From assembly GCF_013283365.1 (NCBI RefSeq), contig NZ_WBYM01000004.1, forward strand, positions 124,001 through 188,000: a stretch of DNA of 64,000 bases, in the 5' to 3' direction. The position numbers and the translations under genes were made by a program. Of the stretch, positions 45,503 to 54,572 are shown piece after piece. Within the stretch, counting starts at the first letter, position 1. Every line of letters begins with the position of its first letter. The stretch comes from Marinobacterium sp. xm-d-530. Its GTDB lineage: Bacteria > Pseudomonadota > Gammaproteobacteria > Pseudomonadales > Balneatricaceae. Below the pieces are notes generated by a model. The model was given only the letters and a program-made list of their open reading frames with translations. It had not been told where the DNA came from and did no database searches.

Positions 45503-46732
45503 CTATTTTTCAGTTTCGGATTCGGGTGTGACGAGATGATCTCGGTTCCAAAGAGTGGGGTAGAGCGGAATCCAAAGTGCTACCAGGGCGAGGGTGCCAA
45601 AGCCACCAAATAGAATGGAGGGGACCGCACCAATCCAGGCGGCAAGTGCACCTGATTCAAATTCACCCAGTTGATTGGAGGTTGCAATAAAGAGTGAGTT
45701 AACCGCGCTGACCCGTCCGCGCATCTCATCGGGTGTTTCAACCTGAACCAGTGTTGAGCGAATCACAACACTGATCATATCGGCGGCGCCAAGAACAAAC
45801 AGAGCGGTCAGCGATACCCACATCACTTCAGAGAAACCGAAGACCAGAGTGCCCAAGCCAAAGACCCAGACGGCCGCATAGAGCCAACGCCCGGAGTGTC
45901 GTTGAATCGGGTATTTTGCAAGCAAGAACGACATCGCAACGGCCCCCGCCGCTGGTGCGCTTCTTAACAGGCCTAAACCGACTGAATCGGTCTGTAATAT
46001 ATCGTGCGCAATCATCGGTAGAAGAGCAGTAACGCTGCCGATTAGAACCGCCAGCGTATCGAGCATTAACGATCCCCATACCGGTTTGTTGCGCCAGACG
46101 TGGACAAAGCCCTCAAACAACTCTTTGCGACGCTGCTCGCTTCGGTCCCGTTTGATGGCTGTATCTTTCATGCCAAACAGCGTCACAATCGATATTAAGA
46201 CGAACAGCATGCTAGTGGCATAGAGTGTGCCGGCTCCAAAAATATAGATGACGCCACCTAAAGCCGGACCAATAATTGTAATGGTCTCACGAGCTGAAGC
46301 GGTCAGTGTCATCGCTTGGGTCAGAAGCTGGCGCGGCACCAGATTCGGCACCATCGCTTGCCCCGCAGGCATGCTGAAGGTTCTAGAGACGCCCAGCATG
46401 AAACAGGCTATGTAGATGATCCCTTCTGTAATGGTCTCAGTGAAACTGGTTAAGGAGAGCGCACCAATGGTGATTAACAGCAGCACCCGACTCCAAATCA
46501 TCACCTTATGACGATCGTATCGATCGGCCATGTCGCCTGCGTGCAGCGTAAACAGAATCTGAGGTACATAACGCGCCAGACCAACCCAGCCAAGCGCCAT
46601 AGCGCTTTCGGTCATCAGGTAGACCTGCCAGCCCAAGCCGATCAGCATCATCTGAATCGCCATGCCGGAGGTGAGTTGGCTGGTGAGGAACCGAACAAAT
46701 AATCCCTGTTTTAATAGCCGGGTGTCACTCAC
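45503..46732 (-). CDS. MFS exporter of EntS type
   Basis: The 409-residue protein has about twelve membrane helices and EntS/MFS_3-like blocks: LHAGDMADRYDRHKVM in the first cytosolic loop, SMPAGQAMVPNLVPR, and ETPDEMRGRVSAVNSLF. EntS exports enterobactin, and other members move macrolides, but no siderophore genes are near, so substrate is open. Its ATG overlaps the stop of the UPF0126 gene (ATGA), so the two are one operon. Confidence 0.82.
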   Translation of the reverse strand: MSDTRLLKQGLFVRFLTSQLTSGMAIQMMLIGLGWQVYLMTESAMALGWVGLARYVPQILFTLHAGDMADRYDRHKVMIWSRVLLLITIGALSLTSFTETITEGIIYIACFMLGVSRTFSMPAGQAMVPNLVPRQLLTQAMTLTASARETITIIGPALGGVIYIFGAGTLYATSMLFVLISIVTLFGMKDTAIKRDRSEQRRKELFEGFVHVWRNKPVWGSLMLDTLAVLIGSVTALLPMIAHDILQTDSVGLGLLRSAPAAGAVAMSFLLAKYPIQRHSGRWLYAAVWVFGLGTLVFGFSEVMWVSLTALFVLGAADMISVVIRSTLVQVETPDEMRGRVSAVNSLFIATSNQLGEFESGALAAWIGAVPSILFGGFGTLALVALWIPLYPTLWNRDHLVTPESETEK

Positions 46733-47406
46733 TGGTCTGAATCCTTAGAGGGGTTTCTGGCCTCTTCATGACTCTCTAATCTATGGCCTGCATCAATAAA
46801 TTTTGGCAGACGCAAATTGCCAAATATGGCGGCCAGTCGGGTTAGAAAAATGACTAACATTGCCAAGTAGGAGAGGAGTATCGGATCGATGTAACCCTCA
46901 CCTAATACAAATACCATCGCACCGAGTATGGTGCAGGTGGCATAGAGTTCGCCGTCGCCACCGCCAAGAATCATCGGGTCTTCATTGGTTAGCACATCAC
47001 GGATAAGGCCGCCTGCAACGGCTGTGATACAGGCCATCATGACGACCAGTAGGGGCGATAGATCAGCCATCTGGGCCTTTTGCGCACCGATGATTGCAAA
47101 AAGTGAGATACCGGCGGCATCGAATATCAGCAACAGTCGGCGCGGGTAGCGAAGATAACGCGCTAAGATAAAGGTCACGAGACCCGCAATCAGTGCCGTT
47201 GATATATACCAGGTCTCTTCAAGCCAAAAGATGGGGCCGTTGTTGATGGTTAGGTCACGAATAGTCCCTCCACCTACCGCAGTGACGACGGCTAATACCA
47301 TTACGCCAAAGATGTCGATGCGCTTACCGGTGGCGGCTAAGGCACCGGTGATAGCAAATACAACCGTCCCTAGAAACTCGGCAGCGAGTAGTGGCTGACT
47401 AAACAA
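46729..47406 (-). CDS. UPF0126/TRIC-like seven-helix membrane protein
   Basis: The 225-residue protein consists of two repeats of a three-helix unit, each with the GGGxxRD signature (VGGGTIRDLTINN and AGGLIRDVLTNED), plus a last helix. Related bacterial TRIC-like proteins are cation channels, and some UPF0126 members are reported in glycine uptake. The frame could start about 100 bases upstream at GTG 47508. TTG at 47406 is preferred: GGGAGG lies 6 bases before it and the protein then begins right at the first helix. The start is moderately sure. Confidence 0.78.
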   Translation of the reverse strand: MFSQPLLAAEFLGTVVFAITGALAATGKRIDIFGVMVLAVVTAVGGGTIRDLTINNGPIFWLEETWYISTALIAGLVTFILARYLRYPRRLLLIFDAAGISLFAIIGAQKAQMADLSPLLVVMMACITAVAGGLIRDVLTNEDPMILGGGDGELYATCTILGAMVFVLGEGYIDPILLSYLAMLVIFLTRLAAIFGNLRLPKFIDAGHRLESHEEARNPSKDSDQ

Positions 47407-47542
47407 CAAAAGCCTCCCTTTGCTCTCTATGGATGCAAGCTTATCTGTGCGACAATCGGACTCATATTTATATGGGTCAGTGTTGGTATGAATTGTGCAT
47501 TCTTTCACTCAAATCATCCATGAGTAAAGGATCTATTTGATT

Positions 47543-48955
47543 ATGAAAATTTCTGAAGCGGGCGTTAAGTTTGGTACCAGTGGCGTTCGAGGCTTGGTCA
47601 GTGAGCTAACCAATGAGGTCGCGTACGCCTTTGCTGCTGCGTTTTGGCAAGCGGCAGGTCAAGGGACCCGTGTTGTTATAGGTCATGACTTACGACCCTC
47701 CAGCCCGCAAATTACCCGAGCCTGCATGGCGGCCATGAGAGACTTAGGTGTCGAGGTGATTTATGTCGGTGCATTGGCAACACCAGCCGTCGCCTACTAC
47801 GCGTCTAAGATGCATGCGCCTGCGATTGTGGTGACTGGCAGCCATATCCCGTTCGATCGGAACGGAATCAAGTTTTACAGCGTCGAGGGTGAGATCAATA
47901 AGGCACATGAAGAGTCGATCTCATCGGCCGAGGTAGTGCTGCCTCAAATTATTGAGTGTCCAGAACTGCCTGCGATTGATGCTGGTGCTAAGTCGGCTTA
48001 CCTATCACGCTATGTTGACTGTTTCGGTCAAGATCTTTGTTCTGGCTTGAAGGTCGCTATCTATCAGCACTCAAGTGTTGCTCGTGATCTGTTAAGTGAA
48101 CTGTTCGAGGCGATGGGGGCAGAGGTGATTGCCCTTGGCAGGACAGAACAGTTTGTGCCTATCGATACTGAAGCGGTGCGTACAGAGGATATTGAACAGG
48201 CTAAGCGTTGGGCGTCTGAGGTTGGATTTGATCTTTTGGTCTCTACCGATGGTGATGCGGACCGTCCTCTCATCGCCGATGAGACAGGGACCTTTTTCCG
48301 CGGTGATATTCTGGGTGTCCTCACAGCAAAGGCGGTCGGTGCAGAAGCGGTTGTGACTCCCGTCAGCAGTAATACGGCACTGGAATTAAGCGGTTGGTTT
48401 GATCAAACGCTGCGTACACGAATAGGCTCACCCTATGTGATTGCAGGAATGGAGTCGGTTGCAGAGGGTGTTGTTGCCGGTTTTGAAGCGAACGGTGGAT
48501 TTTTGTTAGGTAGCGATGTTGGACTGAATGGGTCAACGCTTTCAACGTTGGCGACGCGTGATGCTGTTCTGCCAATGCTGGCGGTCATCTACCTCGCCAA
48601 ACAGAATCAGCTTAAGGCCAGTCAACTGTCGGCCGAGCTGCCAGAGCGATACACCGCATCGGATCGCATTCCAGGGATAGCGACCGAGTGGAGCCAATCG
48701 ATGTTACAGCGTCTGAATGAGGGACAGCTGCAGTTTGAATCGCTAATGCCTTGGTCTTTGGGTGGTATTCGATCAGTCGATCAGACCGATGGTTATCGTG
48801 TCGACTTTGATACTGATACGATTGTCCATCTTCGTCCCTCTGGTAATGCTCCAGAGCTGCGCTGTTATGTCGAGATGAACAGTGAACAGGATGCGACAGA
48901 ACTCTGTCGTCGGGTACTTAACAAGGTCGAGCAACTGTTTAAGAGTGAAGTATAG
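47543..48955 (+). CDS. Phosphomannomutase/phosphoglucomutase family protein
   Basis: The 470-residue alpha-D-phosphohexomutase has the active serine loop TGSHIPFDRNGIKFY (in place of the common TASHNP), metal loop STDGDADRPLI, sugar-specificity loop GFEANGGFL and phosphate loop RPSGNAPELRCY. It interconverts C1 and C6 hexose phosphates; the sugar is not certain. A TTG 6 bases earlier with AAAGGA closer by could also start it. The next gene follows with no gap, so it heads a three-gene operon. Confidence 0.87.
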   Translation: MKISEAGVKFGTSGVRGLVSELTNEVAYAFAAAFWQAAGQGTRVVIGHDLRPSSPQITRACMAAMRDLGVEVIYVGALATPAVAYYASKMHAPAIVVTGSHIPFDRNGIKFYSVEGEINKAHEESISSAEVVLPQIIECPELPAIDAGAKSAYLSRYVDCFGQDLCSGLKVAIYQHSSVARDLLSELFEAMGAEVIALGRTEQFVPIDTEAVRTEDIEQAKRWASEVGFDLLVSTDGDADRPLIADETGTFFRGDILGVLTAKAVGAEAVVTPVSSNTALELSGWFDQTLRTRIGSPYVIAGMESVAEGVVAGFEANGGFLLGSDVGLNGSTLSTLATRDAVLPMLAVIYLAKQNQLKASQLSAELPERYTASDRIPGIATEWSQSMLQRLNEGQLQFESLMPWSLGGIRSVDQTDGYRVDFDTDTIVHLRPSGNAPELRCYVEMNSEQDATELCRRVLNKVEQLFKSEV

Positions 48956-49741
48956 ATGTTAAATTTTGCTGCTAACCTATCGTTTCTATTTTCAGACCTT
49001 CCCTTTTTAGAGCGTTTCGTTGCGGCAAAAAAAGCCGGTTTTGATTCGGTCGAGTATCTTTTCCCGTACGACTATCCTGCGGAACAGATTAAAGACCTTT
49101 TAAATGAGTCTGGTTTGGAGCAAGCGCTGTTCAATGCCTCTGCCGGTGATTGGGGTGCGGGTGAACGTGGGCTAGCGGCGCTGGTCGGTCGCGAATCTGA
49201 GTTTAAAGCCTCGATTGAACAGGCGGCCTCTTATGCCGAGGTGTTGGACAATCGACGTCTGCACATCATGTCCGGGCTAGCCGATTTTTCCGATCCAAAG
49301 GCATTTGAAACCTATCTGAATAATTTAACCTGGGCGGCCGATCAACTGAACTTATCAGGTATCAATGTGTTAATTGAGCCGATTAACAGTCGTGATATGC
49401 CAGGCTACTTTTTAACGACACCTGAGCAAGCAGCAGAGGTTATTGAGTTGGCCAATCGCACAAATTTAAAAATGCAGTTTGACCTCTACCATGCTCAGAT
49501 TATGTGCGGGGATCTTATTACCCGTTTAGAGCGATACTGGCCTCTGATTGATCATATGCAGATCGCATCTGTGCCCGATCGCAATGAACCATCCAGCGGC
49601 GAAATCAACTACTCCTACCTCTTTAACTGGCTCGATCAAAAAGGGTATCAAGGATTCATTGGTTGCGAATATCGACCTAAAACAACGACTTTAGAGGGTT
49701 TGGGTTGGTTGTCTGACTACAAAAGGTCATCTAATGGATAA
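48956..49741 (+). CDS. hyi: Hydroxypyruvate isomerase family TIM-barrel protein
   Basis: The 261-residue Xyl-isomerase-like barrel protein has metal residues and blocks of the Hyi/OtnI family: NFAANLSFLFSDLPFLERF, EPINSRDMPGYFL, QFDLYHAQIMCGDL and IGCEYRP. Hyi converts hydroxypyruvate to tartronate semialdehyde, while OtnI acts on 2-oxo-tetronates; motifs alone do not separate them. It starts on the base after the phosphomutase stop and overlaps the dehydrogenase by 8 bases. Confidence 0.85.
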   Translation: MLNFAANLSFLFSDLPFLERFVAAKKAGFDSVEYLFPYDYPAEQIKDLLNESGLEQALFNASAGDWGAGERGLAALVGRESEFKASIEQAASYAEVLDNRRLHIMSGLADFSDPKAFETYLNNLTWAADQLNLSGINVLIEPINSRDMPGYFLTTPEQAAEVIELANRTNLKMQFDLYHAQIMCGDLITRLERYWPLIDHMQIASVPDRNEPSSGEINYSYLFNWLDQKGYQGFIGCEYRPKTTTLEGLGWLSDYKRSSNG

Positions 49742-50678
49742 ACCCAAGGCGCTTCTTGTTGCCGGCATTAGTGCTGAGCTAAAAGGTATGTTGGCGGAGG
49801 TGGTTGAACTGGTTCCGCTAAATAAGCAGGGTGATGCGAATCAGTTTTTAGCGGATCAGGGTGCCGATTTTGAATTGGTGGTCACCAGTGCCGGCAAAGG
49901 CTGTGCAAACGCATTGATGGAGCAGCTGCCCAATCTTAAAGTGATCTTTAACTGGGGCGTTGGCTACGACCAAGTGGATGTCGAGTTTGCGACTTCGCGA
50001 AGCGTTCAAGTGACCAACACACCCGACGTGCTTAACGAGTGTGTGGCGGATATGGCGATTGGAATGCTGATCTCACAAGCGCGCTGTATGGGTGAGGCTG
50101 AACGATTTGTTCGTCGCGGTGAATGGCTTAGCAACCCAACACCACCGATGGGGCAAAAAGTCAGCGGTAAGCGCCTGGGTATTGTCGGATTAGGACGCAT
50201 TGGATTGGAGACTGCTAAGAGAGCCGAGGCGTTTTCAATGCAGATTCGCTATCACAATCGTCATCCACGGGAGGATGTCGACTACGCTTATGAAGCGTCG
50301 ATTGTTGAGCTGGCAAAATGGTCCGACTACTTGCTTCTGCTCTGTCCAAGTACGCCAGAGACCTATCAGATGATCGATCGAGAGGTGTTACAGGCCTTGG
50401 GACCACAAAGTTCGCTGATCAATATCGCCCGCGGTGCGGTGGTGGATCAAAAGGCACTGGTTGATCTTCTGCTGTCCGGTGAGTTGGGTGGTGCGGCGTT
50501 GGATGTCTTTGAGAGAGAGCCAGAGGTGCCAGAGGCGCTAATGGATCTGCCTAATGTGTTGCTATTGCCACACGTTGGTAGTGCCACGTTTGAAACCCGA
50601 ACGGCAATGGCCCAGTTGGTTGTCGATAATGTAAAAGCCTATATCGAATCAGGAAGCCTGGTTACTCCCGTCAATTAG
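49734..50678 (+). CDS. D-2-hydroxyacid dehydrogenase (hydroxypyruvate/glyoxylate reductase type)
   Basis: The 314-residue NAD(P) oxidoreductase has the dinucleotide loop GIVGLGRIGLETAKRAEAF, catalytic Arg in NIARGAVVDQ, Glu in FEREPEVPE and His in LLPHVGSAT. The family reduces hydroxypyruvate, glyoxylate or related 2-oxo acids. Being fused in the same operon as hyi suggests hydroxypyruvate or tartronate semialdehyde chemistry, linking with glycolate oxidation upstream. Confidence 0.88.
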   Translation: MDKPKALLVAGISAELKGMLAEVVELVPLNKQGDANQFLADQGADFELVVTSAGKGCANALMEQLPNLKVIFNWGVGYDQVDVEFATSRSVQVTNTPDVLNECVADMAIGMLISQARCMGEAERFVRRGEWLSNPTPPMGQKVSGKRLGIVGLGRIGLETAKRAEAFSMQIRYHNRHPREDVDYAYEASIVELAKWSDYLLLLCPSTPETYQMIDREVLQALGPQSSLINIARGAVVDQKALVDLLLSGELGGAALDVFEREPEVPEALMDLPNVLLLPHVGSATFETRTAMAQLVVDNVKAYIESGSLVTPVN

Positions 50679-51448
50679 TCCAGTAGGTAAATGCTGGTAA
50701 AGAACCAGAGGGTGATGGCTGTGCTGGCAAAAATGATGGCCAGTCTAACCCAGCTGTTTGGAATCCTCTTGGAGATGATGCCTGCTGCATAGCCCCCAAT
50801 CAGTGTGCCAACCAGCAGTATCAATGTTTCGTTCCAGCTAATCAGATCATTGATTAAGAACAGCACAATGGCACAACCTGAAATGGTCGATGAGTAGAGC
50901 AGTTTAAGTGCATTCATCTCATTAACAGAGCGATAGCCTGCTAAGCTGCAGTAACTCAGCAGTAATATCCCCAGTCCTGCATTAAAGAATCCACCGTAGA
51001 TTGATACGCCAATAAAAAGCAGGGTAAATAACCCGTTTTGTGCTTTATCGATATGGCGATGTTTTTGGCTCCACTTTTGTAATGTCTTATTAAACTGTCC
51101 GCCAAAAATAAACAGCAGAGTCGCGAAGAGTAGTAGCCAAGGCACGGCTTTTTCAAATTCGCTGTTAGAGGTTTGTGTTAACAGGTAGGCACCTATTATT
51201 CCGCCGATCGCAGAGATAAAAGAGAAGATCAGAAGTTTTTTAGGTGAATCTTTTATCTCTTGTCGAAGCGCATAGGTGCCCGAAAGATAGCCAGCTGTTG
51301 CAGCAAAGGTGTTGCTGGCATTGGCGATGACAGGGGGAACCCCAACAGCAATCAGAGCGGGGAATGTGATAAAACTTCCACCGCCAGCAAGAGAGTTTAC
51401 GATGCCACCTAAAATACCTGCAGCGGCAAGAAATAGAATCTCTTCCAA
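50675..51448 (-). CDS. TauE/SafE family anion (sulfite) exporter
   Basis: The 257-residue membrane protein has about eight helices and the family opening GGIVNSLAGGGSFITFPALIAVG, repeated midway as GFFNAGLGILLLS. Members export sulfite, sulfonates or similar anions. The frame opens at TTG 51484 inside dsbB without a ribosome site; TTG 51448, just after the dsbB stop, fits better but is uncertain. Its stop overlaps that of the opposing dehydrogenase. Confidence 0.78.
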   Translation of the reverse strand: MEEILFLAAAGILGGIVNSLAGGGSFITFPALIAVGVPPVIANASNTFAATAGYLSGTYALRQEIKDSPKKLLIFSFISAIGGIIGAYLLTQTSNSEFEKAVPWLLLFATLLFIFGGQFNKTLQKWSQKHRHIDKAQNGLFTLLFIGVSIYGGFFNAGLGILLLSYCSLAGYRSVNEMNALKLLYSSTISGCAIVLFLINDLISWNETLILLVGTLIGGYAAGIISKRIPNSWVRLAIIFASTAITLWFFTSIYLLD

Positions 51449-51450
51449 AC

Positions 51451-51948
51451 TTATTGACTCTTTAGCTGATTGATTAAATGCCAAATTGATAAGGCTAAAG
51501 AGACCGCTGCCGTGACAATAAGCACCTCTGCCATAGTGATCCCTTTAATGATCTCTGGCGTGTAGCCACATAGCTCCCAAGGTTCAAATATTGCCGGAAG
51601 CCAAAGGTGAAGGGGAAACCAGTTTGGGAAAGGGTCGCTCAATGTGCAGCTGCTCTCAAACCAGTAGCGCTCGATCCCTAAAACTTGGTAGCTCTGGTAA
51701 AGCAGAAAAGCCATCAGTGGAACAAGTAAAAAGGCGAGCAGCGTCTGTATAGAACGCGCTGAGAAGATCTTCCCGGATACTGCCAAGAGAAGGGCGCCAA
51801 AGAGTGTGGCACGAATCTGTACGCAGAGAGCACAGGGACCGTAGTCGAGTAGGTATTGAAAAACTAAAGCCCCAGCCTCGAGGCCTAACGCGAGTATAAG
51901 TGTGTAGCTCCAGATGAGCGGTTTTGGCGATTCTCTAAACTTAAACAT
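51451..51948 (-). CDS. dsbB: DsbB-family disulfide oxidase
   Basis: The 165-residue inner-membrane protein has four helices, the quinone-facing pair C39-xx-C42 (GPCALC) and the periplasmic loop pair C101 and C127 (ESSCTLS, ELCGYT). DsbB reoxidises DsbA using quinone. No dsbA is in the window. It directly precedes the TauE/SafE gene on the same strand. Confidence 0.9.
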   Translation of the reverse strand: MFKFRESPKPLIWSYTLILALGLEAGALVFQYLLDYGPCALCVQIRATLFGALLLAVSGKIFSARSIQTLLAFLLVPLMAFLLYQSYQVLGIERYWFESSCTLSDPFPNWFPLHLWLPAIFEPWELCGYTPEIIKGITMAEVLIVTAAVSLALSIWHLINQLKSQ

Positions 51949-51959
51949 GGCTTCTTTGA

Positions 51960-52200
51960 ATGGTTATTTTCTAGGTGATTCTAATCATCTTTTTATTCGC
52001 TGTCGCTATTAAAAATTAGAACTTTGTAAATTTATTTAAATGGATTTATTCGTGGTTTAATTTAATTGTTTGGTTTAGGTTTTTTAAATATTTTTATTTA
52101 TTTAAATTTTTATATTGAGAAAACTATTTATTTTTATATATTATGTTGGCGTTAAATTAAAACTGTGCATCCCCTTTGCCAACTATTAATAGTATTAGGA
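51960..52200 (+). promoter_or_regulatory. AT-rich leader upstream of H-NS gene
   Basis: About 240 bases of strongly AT-rich DNA with long T/A stretches (especially 52010-52150) in an otherwise balanced genome. It holds no ORF. AT-rich bent DNA next to hns is typical of an H-NS self-binding region. Confidence 0.5.
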
Positions 52201-52207
52201 ATTTTTG

Positions 52208-52609
52208 ATGAGCGATTTTATTAAAACTCTTTTGCGCAAAAACTCTCTTCGTAAACAGTGCCAATCGGTTGGTGCAGATGAGATCGAAAAAGTGATTGCC
52301 GATCTAACGGATATTCTTGAAGAGCGTCGCGCTGAGGAAGCTGCTTTACTAGAGCAGAACCGTGCAAAGCTGGAGGCGATTGAAGCGATTCGCCAGAAGA
52401 TGCGTGAAGCGGGTATTGCGCTCGATGAGCTAACTGGTATCACTGAATCGGCGCCTAAATCTCGTAAAGAGGTGAAAGCTAAGTACCAGATTACCGATGC
52501 AAGTGGTCAAACCCATGCCTGGACAGGTCGCGGTCGCACTCCAACTGTATTCGCAGATTACATGGCTTCTCGTGGTATCACAAAAGATCAACTGCCAACC
52601 ATAGATTGA
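52208..52609 (+). CDS. hns: H-NS family nucleoid protein
   Basis: The 133-residue protein has an N-terminal coiled-coil for oligomerisation (about residues 25-70, with DILEERRAEEAALLEQN) and a C-terminal DNA-binding domain carrying the hook motif TGRGRTPTVFADYM (canonical core QGR). AGGA lies 7 bases before the ATG. H-NS silences AT-rich foreign DNA. The gene is followed by a strong terminator. Confidence 0.92.
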   Translation: MSDFIKTLLRKNSLRKQCQSVGADEIEKVIADLTDILEERRAEEAALLEQNRAKLEAIEAIRQKMREAGIALDELTGITESAPKSRKEVKAKYQITDASGQTHAWTGRGRTPTVFADYMASRGITKDQLPTID

Positions 52610-52632
52610 TATATAATCGCTCTATGAGTGAA

Positions 52633-52658
52633 GGCCCTTCCTCGGAAGGGTCTTTTTG
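52633..52658 (+). terminator. hns terminator
   Basis: CCCTTCC (52635-52641) and GGAAGGG (52644-52650) with a tight loop, followed by TCTTTTTG. Confidence 0.85.
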
Positions 52659-52684
52659 TTTCTATGTTTTGAGGTTGCGTCCGC

Positions 52685-53578
52685 ATGTCTGATGAAAAAC
52701 TGCAAAAAGTGTTGGCGCGCTCCGGTGTAGGCTCACGTCGTGAGATGGAGCGTTGGATCGAAGAGGGTCGAGTCGAAGTAAACGGCAAATTGGCGACTCT
52801 TGGTGATCGTGTTTCTGCTGAAGACCAGATTAAGGTCGATGGCAAATCTATTGAACTGAACAGTGCGGGTAGCCAAACGGCTCGAGTTCTTATCTACAAT
52901 AAACCCATTGGTGAAGTCTGCACTCGCCATGATCCTGAAGGCAGGCCAACTGTCTTTGATAATCTGCCGAAGCTTAAATCTGAGCGTTGGGTTGCGATCG
53001 GTCGTCTCGATATCAATACATCGGGTCTTTTGGTTTTTACTACCGATGGTGAAATTGCTAACAAGATGATGCACCCATCGAGCAACATTGACCGCGAATA
53101 CGCGGTTCGAGTTCTAGGTGATGTCAGTGATGCTGTACTCAAGCGTTTAACCGACGGTGTTCTTCTTGAAGATGGCATGGCTAAGTTTACCGACGTTCGT
53201 TACTTCAATGGTGAAGGTGCCAACAAATGGTTCCACTGTTGTGTCATGGAGGGGCGTAACCGTGAAGTTCGTCGTCTTTGGGAGTCGCAAGAGCTGCAAG
53301 TTAACCGTCTAAAGCGTGTCCGTTTCGGGCCGGTATTCCTCCCCAGTGACGTTAAGGTAGGCACTTGGCGTGAGCTTGGTCAGAAAGAGGTCGACATTCT
53401 AACGGATGAGCTGATGCTGGAGCGTCGTAAAGTGCCTTCGATCAATCCCGAAGATCTTGATCGTAAAGAGCGCGAATACAAACGCCAGAAGATACGTCAA
53501 ACCACCGATCACAACCGTGATTCAGCCCGACAGGACCGCCGCAAGCGTAAGGTTCGTGTGGTGGGCAAGCGAGGGTGA
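52685..53578 (+). CDS. rluB: 23S rRNA pseudouridine synthase RluB
   Basis: Makes pseudouridine at 23S rRNA position 2605 (E. coli numbering) in the peptidyl transferase region. An N-terminal S4 domain (about 1-60) is followed by a RsuA-type catalytic domain with D109 in IGRLDINTSGLL and VMEGRNREVRRLWE. A basic, disordered tail (RKEREYKRQK...) ends the protein. 297 residues. It is separated from the convergent yciK by a REP-like repeat. Confidence 0.92.
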   Translation: MSDEKLQKVLARSGVGSRREMERWIEEGRVEVNGKLATLGDRVSAEDQIKVDGKSIELNSAGSQTARVLIYNKPIGEVCTRHDPEGRPTVFDNLPKLKSERWVAIGRLDINTSGLLVFTTDGEIANKMMHPSSNIDREYAVRVLGDVSDAVLKRLTDGVLLEDGMAKFTDVRYFNGEGANKWFHCCVMEGRNREVRRLWESQELQVNRLKRVRFGPVFLPSDVKVGTWRELGQKEVDILTDELMLERRKVPSINPEDLDRKEREYKRQKIRQTTDHNRDSARQDRRKRKVRVVGKRG

Positions 53579-53624
53579 CAATTGAGGGGGCTGTCCTTCG
53601 GTCTGATCCCTCTCTCTAGCTGAT

Positions 53625-53719
53625 AGTGACGGGCCTTCAGCCTGTCATCTGCTTTATCGGTGTTTTCCAGATAGGCATTAAATTCTAACTGCGGATGACA
53701 GGCTGAAGGCCAGTCATCT
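53625..53719. repeat. REP-like palindrome, family 1, copy B
   Basis: Inverted arms at 53625-53652 and 53691-53719. The second arm core (53696-53716) is identical over 21 bases to 4869-4889 in copy A. It lies between the convergent genes rluB and yciK, the same kind of site as copy A. A second shorter palindrome, GGCCAGCCTTTAGGCTGG, lies at about 53765-53782. Confidence 0.75.
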
Positions 53720-53793
53720 CTACTAAGATCGCGGCCTTTTTAAGACCGCTCCAACGTTGGTAATGGCCAGCCTTTAGGCTGGGTATTCGCTCT

Positions 53794-54561
53794 CTAGCTA
53801 AAATCCGCAGCAGACATCACACCTTGTGCATCTATATTCTGTCCGTTGACTCCTTTGCTATCAGGTCCCATCAGGAATAGATACGCCGGTTGAATATCAT
53901 CGGGTGTCGCAATGGTGCTTGGGTCCTCTGCAGGGTATGCGTAGGCACGCATTGCAGTGGCGGTACCGCCTGGATTGATGGCGTTGATGCGGATGCTTGG
54001 GTCATTCTCTAGCTCGTCAGCTAAGGTCTCCATCAGTCCCAGTGTGGCGAATTTAGAGACGCAGTAGGCACCCCAGTAGGCACGGCCCTTGGTCGCAACC
54101 CCCGAAGTGACAAAAATGACTGAGGCGTCTTCGGATTGTCTAAGCAGTGGCATTAGGGTCTGTGTCAGGATGAACGGTGCGTTGACGTTCACGCGCATTA
54201 CCTGTTCCCAGATGATCGGGTCGTAGTTCTCAATCGAAGTTCTTAGACCAAGGATGCCTGCGTTGTGCAGGATGCCATCTAGCTTGCCAAAGGTCTCATC
54301 CAGCAAGTTAGCCAGCTCAATGTAGTCGGGTTCGCTTGCCTTGTCGAAGTCGATCGGCACGATGGCAGGCTGTTTGCAGCCTAGCGCTTCAATTTCATCG
54401 TAGACAGCTTCAAGCTTCTCTTCGGTGCGGCCCGCTAGTATGACAGTCGCGCCCGCTTTGGCGTAGGCGATAGCTGAAGCTTTACCTATTCCATCACCGG
54501 CACCAGTGACCAGAATAGTGCGTCCTTCAAGAAGTTGCTCGGGAGCGTCGTAGGTAAACAT
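53794..54561 (-). CDS. yciK: YciK-family short-chain dehydrogenase
   Basis: The 255-residue SDR has the NADP loop TGAGDGIGKA, NNAG equivalent HNAGILG and catalytic YCVSK (Tyr-x-x-x-Lys) with serine in FVTSGVATKG. E. coli YciK is the closest named relative; its substrate is unclear. It is third in ubiG-mupP-yciK, with an 11-base gap. Confidence 0.88.
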   Translation of the reverse strand: MFTYDAPEQLLEGRTILVTGAGDGIGKASAIAYAKAGATVILAGRTEEKLEAVYDEIEALGCKQPAIVPIDFDKASEPDYIELANLLDETFGKLDGILHNAGILGLRTSIENYDPIIWEQVMRVNVNAPFILTQTLMPLLRQSEDASVIFVTSGVATKGRAYWGAYCVSKFATLGLMETLADELENDPSIRINAINPGGTATAMRAYAYPAEDPSTIATPDDIQPAYLFLMGPDSKGVNGQNIDAQGVMSAADFS

Positions 54562-54572
54562 GCTTAGACCTT

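Noticed and set aside
47407-47508. 34-residue N-terminal extension on the UPF0126 protein
   Set aside because: It is polar, unlike family starts, and a strong GGGAGG site precedes the internal TTG.
4866-53719. Possible CRISPR from the repeated 21-mer
   Set aside because: Only two loci 49 kb apart, each an inverted pair, with no regular spacing and no cas genes.
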